Both the position numbers and the translations under genes were made by a program. This document shows, piece after piece, positions 1 through 8,054 of a DNA stretch of 64,000 nucleotides (position 1 is its first letter; each line of letters opens with the position of its first letter). A model generated the notes under the pieces. It ran no database searches. It was not told the DNA's origin and was given only the letters and a program-made list of their open reading frames with translations. This DNA is from Williamsia maris (GTDB taxonomy: Bacteria > Actinomycetota > Actinomycetes > Mycobacteriales > Mycobacteriaceae): the NCBI RefSeq assembly GCF_024171815.1, contig NZ_JAMTCJ010000001.1, forward strand, positions 1,302,001 to 1,366,000, written 5' to 3'.

Positions 1-519
1 GAAGAAGTCGTCGGCGACCCCGAGCGCCGCCGCGAAGATCGTGGTCAGGGTCCGCGCGACCCGTGCGGCCGCGTCGAAGTAGGCCTGCACGCCCTCGGCG
101 AACCCGTTCACGTCCGGCCAGACGTTGATGCCGTAGTCGTCCTCGGAGAGGTCGAGTCCGGGGAACGACCGCCCCTCGACGCCTACGTTGAACGCCTCGA
201 AGAAGTCGTTCATGCGTGTGGCGGCCTCGACCCCGAGACTCAGACTGAGCGATTCACTCTTCGGCGGGCTGTAGCCGCGGTTGGCGCCGGTGACCCGATA
301 CGACTTGCGGACCTCCAGTGGCTGGGCGAAGAACCCGTCCATCGCCCGGGTCAAACCGTCGACGACGCCGTCATCGATGCCGTGGCCGCGGATCTGCATG
401 AAGCCGACGGTCCGGCAGGCCTCGTCCACCGCGGTCACCACGTCGGCGATCTCGACCGCCGAGCCACCGCGCACCACCGGCCCGATGTCGATCACCGGGA
501 CACGGAACGTTTCGGTCAT
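1..519 (-). CDS. 2-oxoglutarate/Fe(II) oxygenase, isopenicillin N synthase family (C-terminus beyond window)
   Basis: Reading leftward from an ATG at 519, an open frame of 173 codons runs off the window edge. It starts MTETFRVPVIDIGPVVRGG and continues with FMQIRGHGID and NRGYSPPKSES. This is the usual DIOX_N domain of the isopenicillin-N-synthase-like oxygenases (P-x-ID near the start, then GF-x-Q-x-x-GHG-type segment, then RGY-x-P). The catalytic jelly-roll with the HxD...H iron triad would lie outside the window, so activity cannot be judged. AGAGGTGAGAG just upstream is a good ribosome binding site. The gene follows marR in the same direction after about 90 bases and may be co-transcribed with it. 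Substrate unknown. Confidence 0.85.
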   Translation of the reverse strand, partial: MTETFRVPVIDIGPVVRGGSAVEIADVVTAVDEACRTVGFMQIRGHGIDDGVVDGLTRAMDGFFAQPLEVRKSYRVTGANRGYSPPKSESLSLSLGVEAATRMNDFFEAFNVGVEGRSFPGLDLSEDDYGINVWPDVNGFAEGVQAYFDAAARVARTLTTIFAAALGVADDFF

Positions 520-612
520 CTCTCACCTCTGATGCCCTGCGCCCTCGCGGGTTGCCGACGCCGCAGCCATTGTCGGACGACAGCGGCCCGTGCGCACCTC
601 GGAGAGCGGACC

Positions 613-1140
613 TCAGTCGACGCTGGTTGCCGCGTCAACCAATGGGGCGGACGGGCGCTTGCCCGCGACGGCAGCCGAGCGCGACATCTCGACCATGTGG
701 GCATGCATCTCGAGATAGGCGCTGCCGATCCGATCGACATCGCGCGGACTCAACACGTCGAAGACATTCGACCGCACCGCCGCGACATGGCCGGGGCTCG
801 CGGCGGCAAGCTTCGCCGCGCCCGCCTCGGTGAGTTCGGCCAGCGCACCACGTCGATCGTCCGGACAGGGCACCCGTCGCACCCACCCCGCCTCCACCAG
901 GCGATTGATCGCTCTGGTCACGCCACTCTTGGTCGCGGTCACCGCGTCAGCCAGGGGCCGCATCCGCATCTGATGATCCGGCGCCTCCGACAGCTGCACC
1001 AACAGTTCGTAGTCGGTCAGCGAGATGTCGGCGTCGCGGGCCAGCTGCTGGTCGAGGCGTTGCAGCAGCAAACGGGTGGCGTTGAGATATGCACGCCACG
1101 TGCGCTGCTCGTCCGCGCTGAGCCACTGAACCTGTTCCAT
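613..1140 (-). CDS. MarR family transcriptional regulator
   Basis: A 175-residue winged-helix regulator. The segment around residues 35-105 (DYELLVQLSEAPDHQMRM, then TKSGVTRAINRLVEAGWV, then PDDRRGALAELTEAG) is the MarR DNA-binding core with recognition helix and wing. An open frame continues upstream to 1233, but the extra residues overlap the putative operators, so MEQVQWLSADEQRTW at 1140 is the preferred start; MIDR at 1152 is possible. It is divergent from wrbA, with two copies of an operator-like repeat between them. That suggests it represses both itself and the WrbA/pirin genes, perhaps relieved by a quinone or oxidant (inference). Confidence 0.9.
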   Translation of the reverse strand: MEQVQWLSADEQRTWRAYLNATRLLLQRLDQQLARDADISLTDYELLVQLSEAPDHQMRMRPLADAVTATKSGVTRAINRLVEAGWVRRVPCPDDRRGALAELTEAGAAKLAAASPGHVAAVRSNVFDVLSPRDVDRIGSAYLEMHAHMVEMSRSAAVAGKRPSAPLVDAATSVD

Positions 1141-1162
1141 GCGGTCGATCATAGAGGAAATG

Positions 1163-1217
1163 GTTGACAACGCAACGACATCAGCTAGGGTCGTCAGTAG
1201 TTGATCGCGCAACGACA
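1163..1217. promoter_or_regulatory. Paired operator-like repeats between marR and wrbA
   Basis: Two 18-base direct repeats, GTTGACAACGCAACGACA (1163-1180) and GTTGATCGCGCAACGACA (1200-1217), agree at 15 of 18 positions and are 37 bases apart. Each holds the inverted repeat GTTG-N6-CAAC. The first overlaps a TTGACA (1164-1169) with TAGGGT 16 bases on (1186-1191), a plausible wrbA promoter. Position and symmetry suit MarR binding. Confidence 0.6.
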
Positions 1218-1250
1218 CGTGCGCGCACACCACGACGAAGGGTTGCCCCC

Positions 1251-1847
1251 ATGACCAAGCTCGCCATCCTCTACTACTCGGCCACCGGACACGGGACGGC
1301 CATGGCCGACCGGCTCAAGACCGCCGCCGAGGCGGCAGGCGCCGAGGTACGCGTCCGCCACATCGCCGAGACCACCGACCCGTCGGTGTTCGCCGAGAAC
1401 CCGGCCTGGACCGCCAACTACGAGGCGACCAAGGACCTGCCCGCCGCCACCGGTGACGACATCGTGTGGGCCGACGGCGTGATCCTCGGTTCGCCGACCC
1501 GCTTCGGCAACACCGCCGCGCCGTTCCAGGCGTTCGTCGACACCCTCGGCGGACTCTGGGCCCAGGGCAAGCTGGCCGACAAGGCCTACGCCGGGTTCAC
1601 CTCGAGCCAGACCGCGCACGGTGGCCAGGAGGCGACTCTGCTGGCGCTCTACACCTCGGTCATGCACTGGGGCGGCGTCGTGGTCGCCCCCGGCTACACC
1701 GACGGCATCAAGTTCGCCGACGGCAACCCCTACGGCGTCGGCCACGTGACCGGCGCGAACAACACCGACGAGCTGAACAGCGCCACCCTCGACGCGCTCG
1801 ATCACCTCGCGACCCGCGTCGTCACCGTCGCGGGCAAGCTGGCCTGA
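1251..1847 (+). CDS. wrbA: NAD(P)H:quinone oxidoreductase, WrbA type
   Basis: A 198-residue flavodoxin-fold protein, the usual WrbA length. MTKLAILYYSATGHGTAMA at the N-terminus carries the FMN phosphate-binding loop, and GSPTRFGNTAAPFQAF and GFTSSQTAHGGQE are further conserved WrbA segments. The family makes two-electron reductions of quinones with FMN and NAD(P)H in the cytosol. An in-frame extension begins at 1164, but GAAGG lies about 8 bases before the ATG at 1251 and the family begins there. It is divergent from marR and followed after 42 bases by a pirin gene, a common pairing in quinone and oxidant defence. Confidence 0.93.
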   Translation: MTKLAILYYSATGHGTAMADRLKTAAEAAGAEVRVRHIAETTDPSVFAENPAWTANYEATKDLPAATGDDIVWADGVILGSPTRFGNTAAPFQAFVDTLGGLWAQGKLADKAYAGFTSSQTAHGGQEATLLALYTSVMHWGGVVVAPGYTDGIKFADGNPYGVGHVTGANNTDELNSATLDALDHLATRVVTVAGKLA

Positions 1848-1889
1848 CCGGCCCTTCGTAGCACCCACCGCACTCGAGTCAGGTTCACC

Positions 1890-2675
1890 ATGAGCACAGC
1901 GATCGCACCCGAGCTCGACGTCCGGCGTTCCGATGATCGGGACAAGACCCGCATCGGGTGGCTGGACTCGAAACACTCGTTCTCGTTCGGGGGCAATTAC
2001 GATCCCGCGAACACCCACCACGGGGTGCTCATGGTGAACAACGACGACATCGTCACGCCCGGAATGGGATTCGACACCCATCCGCACCGTGACATGGAGA
2101 TCATCACCTGGGTGCTGCAGGGTGCGCTGGTACACCAGGACTCGATGGGGCACTCCGGGATCATCTACCCGGGCCTGGCCCAGCGGATGAGCGCGGGCAC
2201 CGGGATCCTGCACTCGGAGAAGAACGACTCGTGGCGCCTAGGTCCCGCCGACGGAGGTGACGGGGCGAAGCACGACAACCCCGTGCACTTCGTGCAGATG
2301 TGGGTCGTCCCGGACGAGGCCGGCATCACGCCGGGCTACGAGCAACTCGAGATCGACCACGAGTTGCTCGCCGGCGGGCTGGTCCCCGTCGCGTCGGGGA
2401 TGCCCGGGCACGCAGAGCATTCCGCCATCCGCATCAAGAACAAGTACGCGGCGATGCACGTCTCCCGCATGCAACCCGGCCAGTCGCCGATCACGCTGCC
2501 GGACGCACCGTTCCTGCACGTCTTCGTCGCGCGCGGGGAGGCGTCACTCGAGGGTGTCGGGGTCCTGCACGAGGGCGACGCAGTCCGCGTACGTGGCGGC
2601 GGCGGTCAGACGATGTCGACCACGGTCGGTGCCGAGGTCATCGTGTGGGAGATGCACGCGACGATCGCCGGCTGA
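1890..2675 (+). CDS. Pirin family protein
   Basis: A 261-residue bicupin. The N-terminal cupin has the pirin signature GFDTHPHRDMEIITWVLQG, where the histidines in THPHRD bind metal, followed by GTGILHSEKN with the remaining metal-binding His and Glu. The second cupin (about residues 170-255) lacks a metal site, as in other pirins. Some bacterial pirins act as quercetin dioxygenases and others as redox-linked regulators, so the role here is open. It lies 42 bases after wrbA on the same strand, probably in one operon, and ends 2 bases before the convergent deacetylase gene. Confidence 0.92.
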   Translation: MSTAIAPELDVRRSDDRDKTRIGWLDSKHSFSFGGNYDPANTHHGVLMVNNDDIVTPGMGFDTHPHRDMEIITWVLQGALVHQDSMGHSGIIYPGLAQRMSAGTGILHSEKNDSWRLGPADGGDGAKHDNPVHFVQMWVVPDEAGITPGYEQLEIDHELLAGGLVPVASGMPGHAEHSAIRIKNKYAAMHVSRMQPGQSPITLPDAPFLHVFVARGEASLEGVGVLHEGDAVRVRGGGGQTMSTTVGAEVIVWEMHATIAG

Positions 2676-2677
2676 CC

Positions 2678-3451
2678 CTACAGCGGCAGTGCGTCGAGCA
2701 TCGGCACGATGACACCGTCGGCCCGCCGGAACGACTCGATGCCGAACGCCTTCGCCAGTGCCTCGGTCGGCATCTCGAGAAACGGCCCGAAGTCGCCGAT
2801 CTGCGTCGCGTGGGCGACCATGGCAGCGCGCTTGACCTCGATCAGATCGCTCACGTCGACCTCCATGGTGATCTCTGACGCAGGCACACCGAACGTCTCG
2901 ATGTCCAGTGGCGAATCCTCGCCGTTCCATTGCGGATTGGACTCGACGAGTAGTCGGAACCGGTCGCGATTGACGACGTTCTCGAAGGTGTGTGGGGTGC
3001 CCGCGATCTCGGCTGCGCGTCGTCCCACGTGGTGCACCTGAATGTGGTCGGGATGTCCGTACCCGCCGTTGCTGTCGTAGAACGTCAGCACGTCGGCGTG
3101 CTCCTCGACCAGGATGTCGGCCAACCGCTGTGCGGCGTCCTCGACCGGCACGTTGGTGAAGGCCTCGGGGTTGTCGTTGTCGGACGTCCCCGCCATGCCG
3201 GAGTCGGGGTAGTCGAGCATCACCAGGCGATGCACGCCCAGGATCTCCGCCGAGTTCGACAACTCCATCCGGCGGCGCGACAGCAGCGATTCGCCTTCGG
3301 CGAGCAGGTCGTCCGGGAACTCACCGACCGCGCCGTCGGTGGCGGTCACCAACACCACGCGATGACCGGCGTCGGCCGCCCGGCGCATCGTGCCGCCGGT
3401 GCTGAACACCTCGTCGTCGGGATGGGCGTGAAAACACACGAGAACACTCAC
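2678..3451 (-). CDS. PIG-L/LmbE family deacetylase (MshB/Mca-like)
   Basis: A 257-residue zinc-dependent N-deacetylase-like protein. HAHPDDE at residues 8-14 and GHPDHIQVHH near residue 130 are the conserved zinc-binding and catalytic motifs. Relatives deacetylate GlcNAc-inositol in mycothiol synthesis (MshB), cleave mycothiol conjugates (Mca) or act on other amino sugars. This protein is somewhat shorter than MshB and Mca, so the substrate is undefined. It is convergent with pirin and lies downstream of, and in the same direction as, the MFS gene, separated by 66 bases. Confidence 0.88.
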   Translation of the reverse strand: MSVLVCFHAHPDDEVFSTGGTMRRAADAGHRVVLVTATDGAVGEFPDDLLAEGESLLSRRRMELSNSAEILGVHRLVMLDYPDSGMAGTSDNDNPEAFTNVPVEDAAQRLADILVEEHADVLTFYDSNGGYGHPDHIQVHHVGRRAAEIAGTPHTFENVVNRDRFRLLVESNPQWNGEDSPLDIETFGVPASEITMEVDVSDLIEVKRAAMVAHATQIGDFGPFLEMPTEALAKAFGIESFRRADGVIVPMLDALPL

Positions 3452-3517
3452 TGATTGCCTGTCGCTCGAAGTCCGGGCCCCGTCGGGCGAGATCTGAAGT
3501 CTAATGCTGCTCTGGCG

Positions 3518-4939
3518 TCACACGCCCGCCGCGGTGACGCCGGAGCGGGCCGCCGCGGTCGTACGCCGGTGGAGTGCGAACACCACCAGCCCACCCAGGG
3601 CCGAGATCAGGGCCGTCACAACGGCCGCGACATTCCACCCGGCGACGAGATCCTCGGCCGCGCTCCCCGGCCCGGGTCGGGCCGCGATCACGGCCACAAT
3701 CGTGACCCCGACGGCCGAACCGAGGTAGCGCGCGGTGTTGTTCGCGCCGCTGCCCATGCCGCCGCGTCCGGCGGGCACGCTGGCCACGGCCTCGCGGCCG
3801 AGGTTGGCGTTGACCATCCCCGTCGCGACCCCGGCGAACAGCAGACCGGGCAGGAACCGCACCCATCCGGAGTTCTCGTCGATGCCGGTCAGCGCCGCGA
3901 GTCCGATCGCGACACCGAGGAGGCCGACGGCGAGCTGGACCCGACCGGAGACACTCGCCGGGATCCGGCGTGCAAGCAGCGCGGTGACGACCGACGTCCC
4001 CGACCACGCGAAGAGCAACAGGGCCGAGCCGATCGCGGAGATGCCCAACGCTGCTCCGAGGAACCCGGCCATGTACGACATCAACGCGATCGCACCGGCA
4101 CCGATCGCGACCGCGGCCAGGGTGGCGGCACCAAAAGCCGGTGAGCGCAGCAGCGACAGATCGAGCATCGACGTCGCGCTGCGGGACTCGGTGACCACGA
4201 ACGCCGCGAGCAGCACCACCGACACCACGAACAGCACGATGACCACGGGCTGCGTCCACCCCTGCCTGCCCTCGACCAGTCCGGCGAGCAGTGTCGCGAT
4301 GCCGCCGGCGAACAGCAGCGCGCCGGGGAGGTCGAGTCCGCGCGGATGTTCCGAGCGCGACTCCGGCACGAGTCGCTCGGCGACGATCGCCAACAGGACC
4401 GATGCCGCCGCGAGGGCCCAGTACGCGTCGTGCCAGCTGTCGGCCTTCTCCAGCAGCGCCGAGAGCAGCGGGCCGATCGCGATGCCCGCGCCGACGCTGG
4501 CGCCCCAGACACCGCTGGCCGCGGCACGCTGCGGGCCCGGCGGGAAGGTGTGGGCGATGATCCCCAGGCTCGACGCGATGACCGCGGCGCCGCCCACGCC
4601 CACCACCACGCGGGTGAGCACGAACACCAGCACGTCCGGGACCAGCACCCCCACCACCGATCCGACGGCGATGACCAGGAGTCCGATGGCCAGCGTGCGG
4701 CGTCGACCGAAGTCGTCGGAGATCGTGCCCGCCGACAGCAGTGCCGCGGCGAGGCCGATGCTCATCGAGCTGAGGATCCAGGTGCGGCCGGAGACATCGG
4801 CGTCGAGCGCGGTCGCGGTGACGTTCAAGGTCGACAGCGGCGCGGTGAACGCGACCAGGACGAGCAGGGTGCCCAGGGCCGAGACCGTCAGGGTGGTGCG
4901 CGCCGAACCGACGGGTCCGGCGTCGGGCTGCGTCGTCAC
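3518..4939 (-). CDS. MFS transporter, DHA2-type drug:H+ antiporter
   Basis: A 473-residue membrane protein with about 14 hydrophobic segments. The loop after the second helix holds DDFGRRRTLAIG, a recognisable MFS motif A, and RTWILSSMSIGLAAALLSAGTI precedes it in two parts (WILSSMSIGL, AAALLSAGTI). Length and helix count fit the DHA2 drug-efflux group. The start codon overlaps the end of the upstream oxidoreductase gene by 4 bases, so the two are translationally coupled, and the TetR regulator lies divergently beyond. The substrate is unknown; the context suggests export of a compound that the TetR protein senses. Confidence 0.9.
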   Translation of the reverse strand: MTTQPDAGPVGSARTTLTVSALGTLLVLVAFTAPLSTLNVTATALDADVSGRTWILSSMSIGLAAALLSAGTISDDFGRRRTLAIGLLVIAVGSVVGVLVPDVLVFVLTRVVVGVGGAAVIASSLGIIAHTFPPGPQRAAASGVWGASVGAGIAIGPLLSALLEKADSWHDAYWALAAASVLLAIVAERLVPESRSEHPRGLDLPGALLFAGGIATLLAGLVEGRQGWTQPVVIVLFVVSVVLLAAFVVTESRSATSMLDLSLLRSPAFGAATLAAVAIGAGAIALMSYMAGFLGAALGISAIGSALLLFAWSGTSVVTALLARRIPASVSGRVQLAVGLLGVAIGLAALTGIDENSGWVRFLPGLLFAGVATGMVNANLGREAVASVPAGRGGMGSGANNTARYLGSAVGVTIVAVIAARPGPGSAAEDLVAGWNVAAVVTALISALGGLVVFALHRRTTAAARSGVTAAGV

Positions 4940-5928
4940 AGCTGGCCACCGATCGAGAAGAGGACCTTGCCGGTGCGATCGCGCCGCGCGGCGTGTGTCA
5001 GGGCCGCGTCGAAGTCGTCGAGGGGATAGGTCGCATCGATCGTCGCGTGCAGGGTCTCGTCGGCGACCAGGGCGGCCAGCTCGCGGTAGTGCTGTGCCAC
5101 CGTCTCCGGCGGCAGCGACTCCTGCCAGTGCTTGAGCCAGAACCCGCGGACGACGAGGCCGCGGAAGATCAGGTCGGGGATGTCGATGCTGACGGGCCGG
5201 CCGCCGCGCGAGCTGTAGCTGATGATGGTGCCGCCCAACGACATCCGCGACGCGAGCGCGGTCGTCGTCGGGCCGCCCACCCCGTCGATCAGCAGGTCGA
5301 TGGTGTCGCGGCCGAGCGCCGCTTTCACCTCGGCCGCGATGTCCGGTCCGTCGACGAGCACGACGTCGGCACCGGAATCACGTAGGGCCGTAACCGATTC
5401 GGGTCGGCGCACGATGTCGAGGAGTCGGAACCCGGCACGCCGCGCGAGCGCTCGGACGTACCCGGCGGTGGCCGACGTCGCCCCGGTCTGGGCGACCCAC
5501 GCACCGGGTTCGAGGTCGGTGAACCCGTGCAGCATCGCCCACGCGGTCATCGGGTTGATGCCGAGCATGGCGAGCTGCGCCGGATCGCCGTCGACCGCGA
5601 TGGCGGTGGTCGCGGCGATGACCGTCTGTTCGCGCCAGGTGGTGTCGGTGAGCGTGGGCAGGACGAGGACCTGCTCGCCGATCCGGCCGGCGTCCACGCC
5701 GGCACCGACCGCCACGATGCGCCCCACACCCTCCGCTCCGAGGATGGTCGGCAGCGTCGGGCGATAGCCGTAGTGCCCGGCGATGAGCAGCAGATCCGAC
5801 GGGTTGATCGGCGCGACGTCCATCGCGACCGCCACCTGACCGTCGTCGGGATCGGTGGCGGGGACGTCGACGAGCTCGATGTTCTCCGACGTGGCGGCGC
5901 CGTAGGTGGTCAGTTGCAACGCTTTCAT
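4936..5928 (-). CDS. Zinc-independent MDR oxidoreductase (quinone / 2-enoyl reductase-like)
   Basis: A 330-residue medium-chain dehydrogenase. The N-terminal GroES-like domain (MKALQLTTYGAATSENIEL, then PINPSDLLLIAGHYGY) lacks the zinc-binding residues of alcohol dehydrogenases. The Rossmann domain begins near residue 140 (GAWVAQTGATSATAGYVRAL), and GFWLKHWQES near residue 265 recalls mitochondrial-type enoyl reductases (MECR/ETR). It probably reduces an enone or enoyl substrate with NADPH. It is the first gene of a two-gene operon with the MFS pump and is divergent from tetR, whose probable operators lie just upstream. Confidence 0.87.
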   Translation of the reverse strand: MKALQLTTYGAATSENIELVDVPATDPDDGQVAVAMDVAPINPSDLLLIAGHYGYRPTLPTILGAEGVGRIVAVGAGVDAGRIGEQVLVLPTLTDTTWREQTVIAATTAIAVDGDPAQLAMLGINPMTAWAMLHGFTDLEPGAWVAQTGATSATAGYVRALARRAGFRLLDIVRRPESVTALRDSGADVVLVDGPDIAAEVKAALGRDTIDLLIDGVGGPTTTALASRMSLGGTIISYSSRGGRPVSIDIPDLIFRGLVVRGFWLKHWQESLPPETVAQHYRELAALVADETLHATIDATYPLDDFDAALTHAARRDRTGKVLFSIGGQL

Positions 5929-5954
5929 GGCGCGGTCCCGTCGTGAACATGCGC

Positions 5955-6007
5955 GATGACGACCGTCATCGATCTGGTCACGCTAGCAGACGATGACGAC
6001 TGTCATA
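5955..6007. promoter_or_regulatory. Paired palindromic operators between the MDR gene and tetR
   Basis: GATGACGACCGTCATC (5955-5970) and GATGACGACTGTCATA (5992-6007) are near-identical inverted repeats (GATGAC-N4-GTCATC) spaced 37 bases apart. The second overlaps the region where a -35 element would lie for tetR; TAGACT (6017-6022) is a possible tetR -10, only 6 bases before the ATG, which would make the transcript leaderless. Both sites fill the divergent promoter region and are probable TetR operators. Confidence 0.7.
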
Positions 6008-6028
6008 ATTCGTGGCTAGACTTCGAGC

Positions 6029-6610
6029 ATGTCCCCGATCGACCCACCCGAACCGCCCCGGGCGCGCATGGTCCGCAGTGCCGCGCGGATGATCCGCGAG
6101 CGCGGGGTCACCGGGGTCGGGTTGCGGCAGATCGCCGCGGACGCCGACGGTCCGCGCGGGTCGTTGCAGCGGTACTTCCCCGGCGGCAAGACCCAGGTGT
6201 TGCTCGAGGCGATCGACCTGGCGGTGGACGATTTCGCGGTCGGGACCCGCGCGGCCGCCGTCGAGGCGGAGACCCTGCCCGATGCCGTCCGGATGATCGT
6301 CTCGTCCTGGCGGGAGGTGTTGGTCGACAGCGACTTCTCCGTCGGCTGCCCGATCGCGTCGTTCGTGGTCGACGTGTCGTCGGTCGATCCGCTACGCGAG
6401 CGGGCCGATGAGCGGTTCACCCACTGGCGCAAGGGGATCGCGGCGATCTACCGCCGCTTCGGTTACGACCGCACGGCGGCGTGGGACGAGGCGATCCTGG
6501 TCATCTCGTCCCTCGAGGGGGCAGCGCTGGTCGCCCGCGCCGCACGCGACATCGAGGCGATCGACGCGGTCGAGAAACTCCTGATGGATCGCTTGACCTC
6601 AAGCGCTTGA
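6029..6610 (+). CDS. TetR/AcrR family transcriptional regulator
   Basis: A 193-residue regulator. Residues 14-60 (MVRSAARMIRERGVTGVG, then LRQIAADADGPRGSLQRYFP, then GGKTQVLLEA) form the TetR_N helix-turn-helix, with a ligand-binding C-terminal domain after it. SLQRYFPGGKTQ in place of the commoner SLYYHFPSKE is typical of an actinobacterial subgroup. It is divergent from the MDR/MFS operon with two palindromes between them, so it very likely represses that operon and itself. Its last codons lie inside the 20-base palindrome that serves the following merR promoter. Confidence 0.92.
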   Translation: MSPIDPPEPPRARMVRSAARMIRERGVTGVGLRQIAADADGPRGSLQRYFPGGKTQVLLEAIDLAVDDFAVGTRAAAVEAETLPDAVRMIVSSWREVLVDSDFSVGCPIASFVVDVSSVDPLRERADERFTHWRKGIAAIYRRFGYDRTAAWDEAILVISSLEGAALVARAARDIEAIDAVEKLLMDRLTSSA

Positions 6611-6623
6611 GGTCTGCTGTCAT
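6593..6623 (+). promoter_or_regulatory. MerR-type promoter with 20-bp palindrome in a 19-bp spacer
   Basis: TTGACC (6593-6598) and TGTCAT (6618-6623) are separated by 19 bases, the over-long spacer typical of MerR-activated promoters. The perfect palindrome GACCTCAAGCGCTTGAGGTC (6595-6614) sits almost entirely within the spacer and resembles SoxR/MerR boxes (CCTCAAG...CTTGAGG). Transcription would begin about at the merR ATG (6630), giving a leaderless message. The palindrome overlaps the tetR stop codon. Confidence 0.75.
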
Positions 6624-6629
6624 GGGGAC

Positions 6630-7070
6630 ATGACAATCTTGACCATCGGTGATGTGTCGCGGCAGAGCGGACTGAGCGAGCCGACCCTGCGGTACTACGA
6701 GGAGGTCGGGCTCATCGGCCCGATCACGCGCGATATGGGCAGCGGACACCGTCGCTACGACGAACACGACCTCGACGACGTCCAGATCCTCGCGTGTCTG
6801 CGGGGCATGGGCGTCGGGATCGAGGACATGCGCACCTACCAGGCGAACCGCGCGTTGGGACATGCTGCCGCCGGCGAGCAGCGCGATCTTCTCCTGCGGC
6901 ACGCGACCCGCGTCGAGCAGGAGATCGAGACGCTTCGCGTCCACCTCGACTATCTGCAGTTCAAGGCCGCGCTGTGGGATGCCCGCGATCGAGGGGACTC
7001 CGCCGACGAAGCCGAGGCCGCCTTGCGCGTCAACGCGATAACCCCGAAGCTGCAGGACGTGATCCGATGA
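6630..7070 (+). CDS. MerR family transcriptional regulator
   Basis: A 146-residue MerR protein. TIGDVSRQSGLSEPTLRYYEE at residues 5-25 (seen in halves TIGDVSRQSGL and SEPTLRYYEE) is the winged helix, GSGHRRYDEHDLDDVQIL is the wing region, and a dimerisation coiled coil follows at about residues 80-120. The end has no cysteine cluster, so it is not a SoxR or a thiol metal sensor; it more likely senses an organic ligand. The stop overlaps the SDR start by 4 bases. Its own promoter carries a MerR-type 19-base spacer palindrome, pointing to autoregulated activation of the merR-SDR operon. Confidence 0.92.
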   Translation: MTILTIGDVSRQSGLSEPTLRYYEEVGLIGPITRDMGSGHRRYDEHDLDDVQILACLRGMGVGIEDMRTYQANRALGHAAAGEQRDLLLRHATRVEQEIETLRVHLDYLQFKAALWDARDRGDSADEAEAALRVNAITPKLQDVIR

Positions 7071-8050
7071 GCAGGGTCCTCGTCACCGGGGCCTCGGGAT
7101 ACCTGGGCACTCGACTGATCGCCGACCTCCTCCACTCGGGCGTGCAGGTGCGCGGCACCCTGCGATCACGGGCCGCCGAGGCCGACGTACGCGCGGCCGT
7201 TCGCCGAGGTGGGGCCGACGATGCGGAGCTCGAACTCGTCGTCGCGAGCCTCACCCACGACGACGGTTGGGCAGCGGCCGCCGCCGGTGTCGACGGCGTG
7301 TATCACGTTGCATCGCCGATGATCCAGACATCAGAGGTCGACGAGGTCGTCATCCCCGCGCGGGACGGCACCCTCCGCGTACTCCACGCCGCGCGGGATG
7401 CCGCGGTGCCGCGCGTGGTGCTGACATCGTCATTCGCGGCGGTCGGCTACTCCCCCAAGCCCGTCCGCGACTACGACGAATCCGACTGGACCGACCCCAC
7501 CACGCCCGGACTCCCGGCCTACCCGTTGTCCAAGGCGGTGGCCGAACGCGCGGCCTGGGACTTCATCGACACCGAGGGCGCCGGAACCGAACTCGTGGTG
7601 ATCAACCCGACGTGGATCGCAGGTCCCACGCTGACCACGGCGGCGCGCTCGTCGCTGCAGCTGTTCGTCGCGATGCTCGAAGGTTCTATGGCGGCCGTCC
7701 CGAAGCAGTTGTTCGGAATCGCCGATGTCCGCGATGTGGCACAACTCCACATCGCCGCGATGTCGACGCCCGAGGCGGCAGGTCGGCGCTATCTCGCGCT
7801 CGCCGATGGACCGACCCTGAGCTTCCTCGATGTCGCCGGCGTTCTCCGTGACCGACTGGGCGCGCTCGGCGCTCGGGTCCCGACCCAGGAGATGCCGGGC
7901 GACGACCCCACGCCGTTGGTCATCCACAACGACAGGGCCAAGCGCGAACTCGGCTTCCGACCACGGCCGGCCGAGACGACCATCGTGGAGACAGCCGAGA
8001 GTGTGCGCGACCTCGAGATGGTGTCGTCAGAAGACCGCCGGCAACCGTGA
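7067..8050 (+). CDS. NAD-dependent epimerase/dehydratase, extended SDR (dihydroflavonol-reductase-like)
   Basis: A 327-residue extended short-chain dehydrogenase. VTGASGYLGTRLIADLL at the N-terminus is the TGxxGxxG nucleotide-binding loop, VYHVASP is the usual following segment, and TSSFAAVGY plus YPLSKAVAE give the catalytic Ser and YxxxK. The family reduces aldehydes or ketones on small substrates. The ATG at 7067 overlaps the merR stop by 4 bases (translational coupling). A longer frame from 6794 is a shadow of merR. It converges on the F420-type gene with a 4-base gap. Confidence 0.9.
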   Translation: MSRVLVTGASGYLGTRLIADLLHSGVQVRGTLRSRAAEADVRAAVRRGGADDAELELVVASLTHDDGWAAAAAGVDGVYHVASPMIQTSEVDEVVIPARDGTLRVLHAARDAAVPRVVLTSSFAAVGYSPKPVRDYDESDWTDPTTPGLPAYPLSKAVAERAAWDFIDTEGAGTELVVINPTWIAGPTLTTAARSSLQLFVAMLEGSMAAVPKQLFGIADVRDVAQLHIAAMSTPEAAGRRYLALADGPTLSFLDVAGVLRDRLGALGARVPTQEMPGDDPTPLVIHNDRAKRELGFRPRPAETTIVETAESVRDLEMVSSEDRRQP

Positions 8051-8054
8051 GCCG

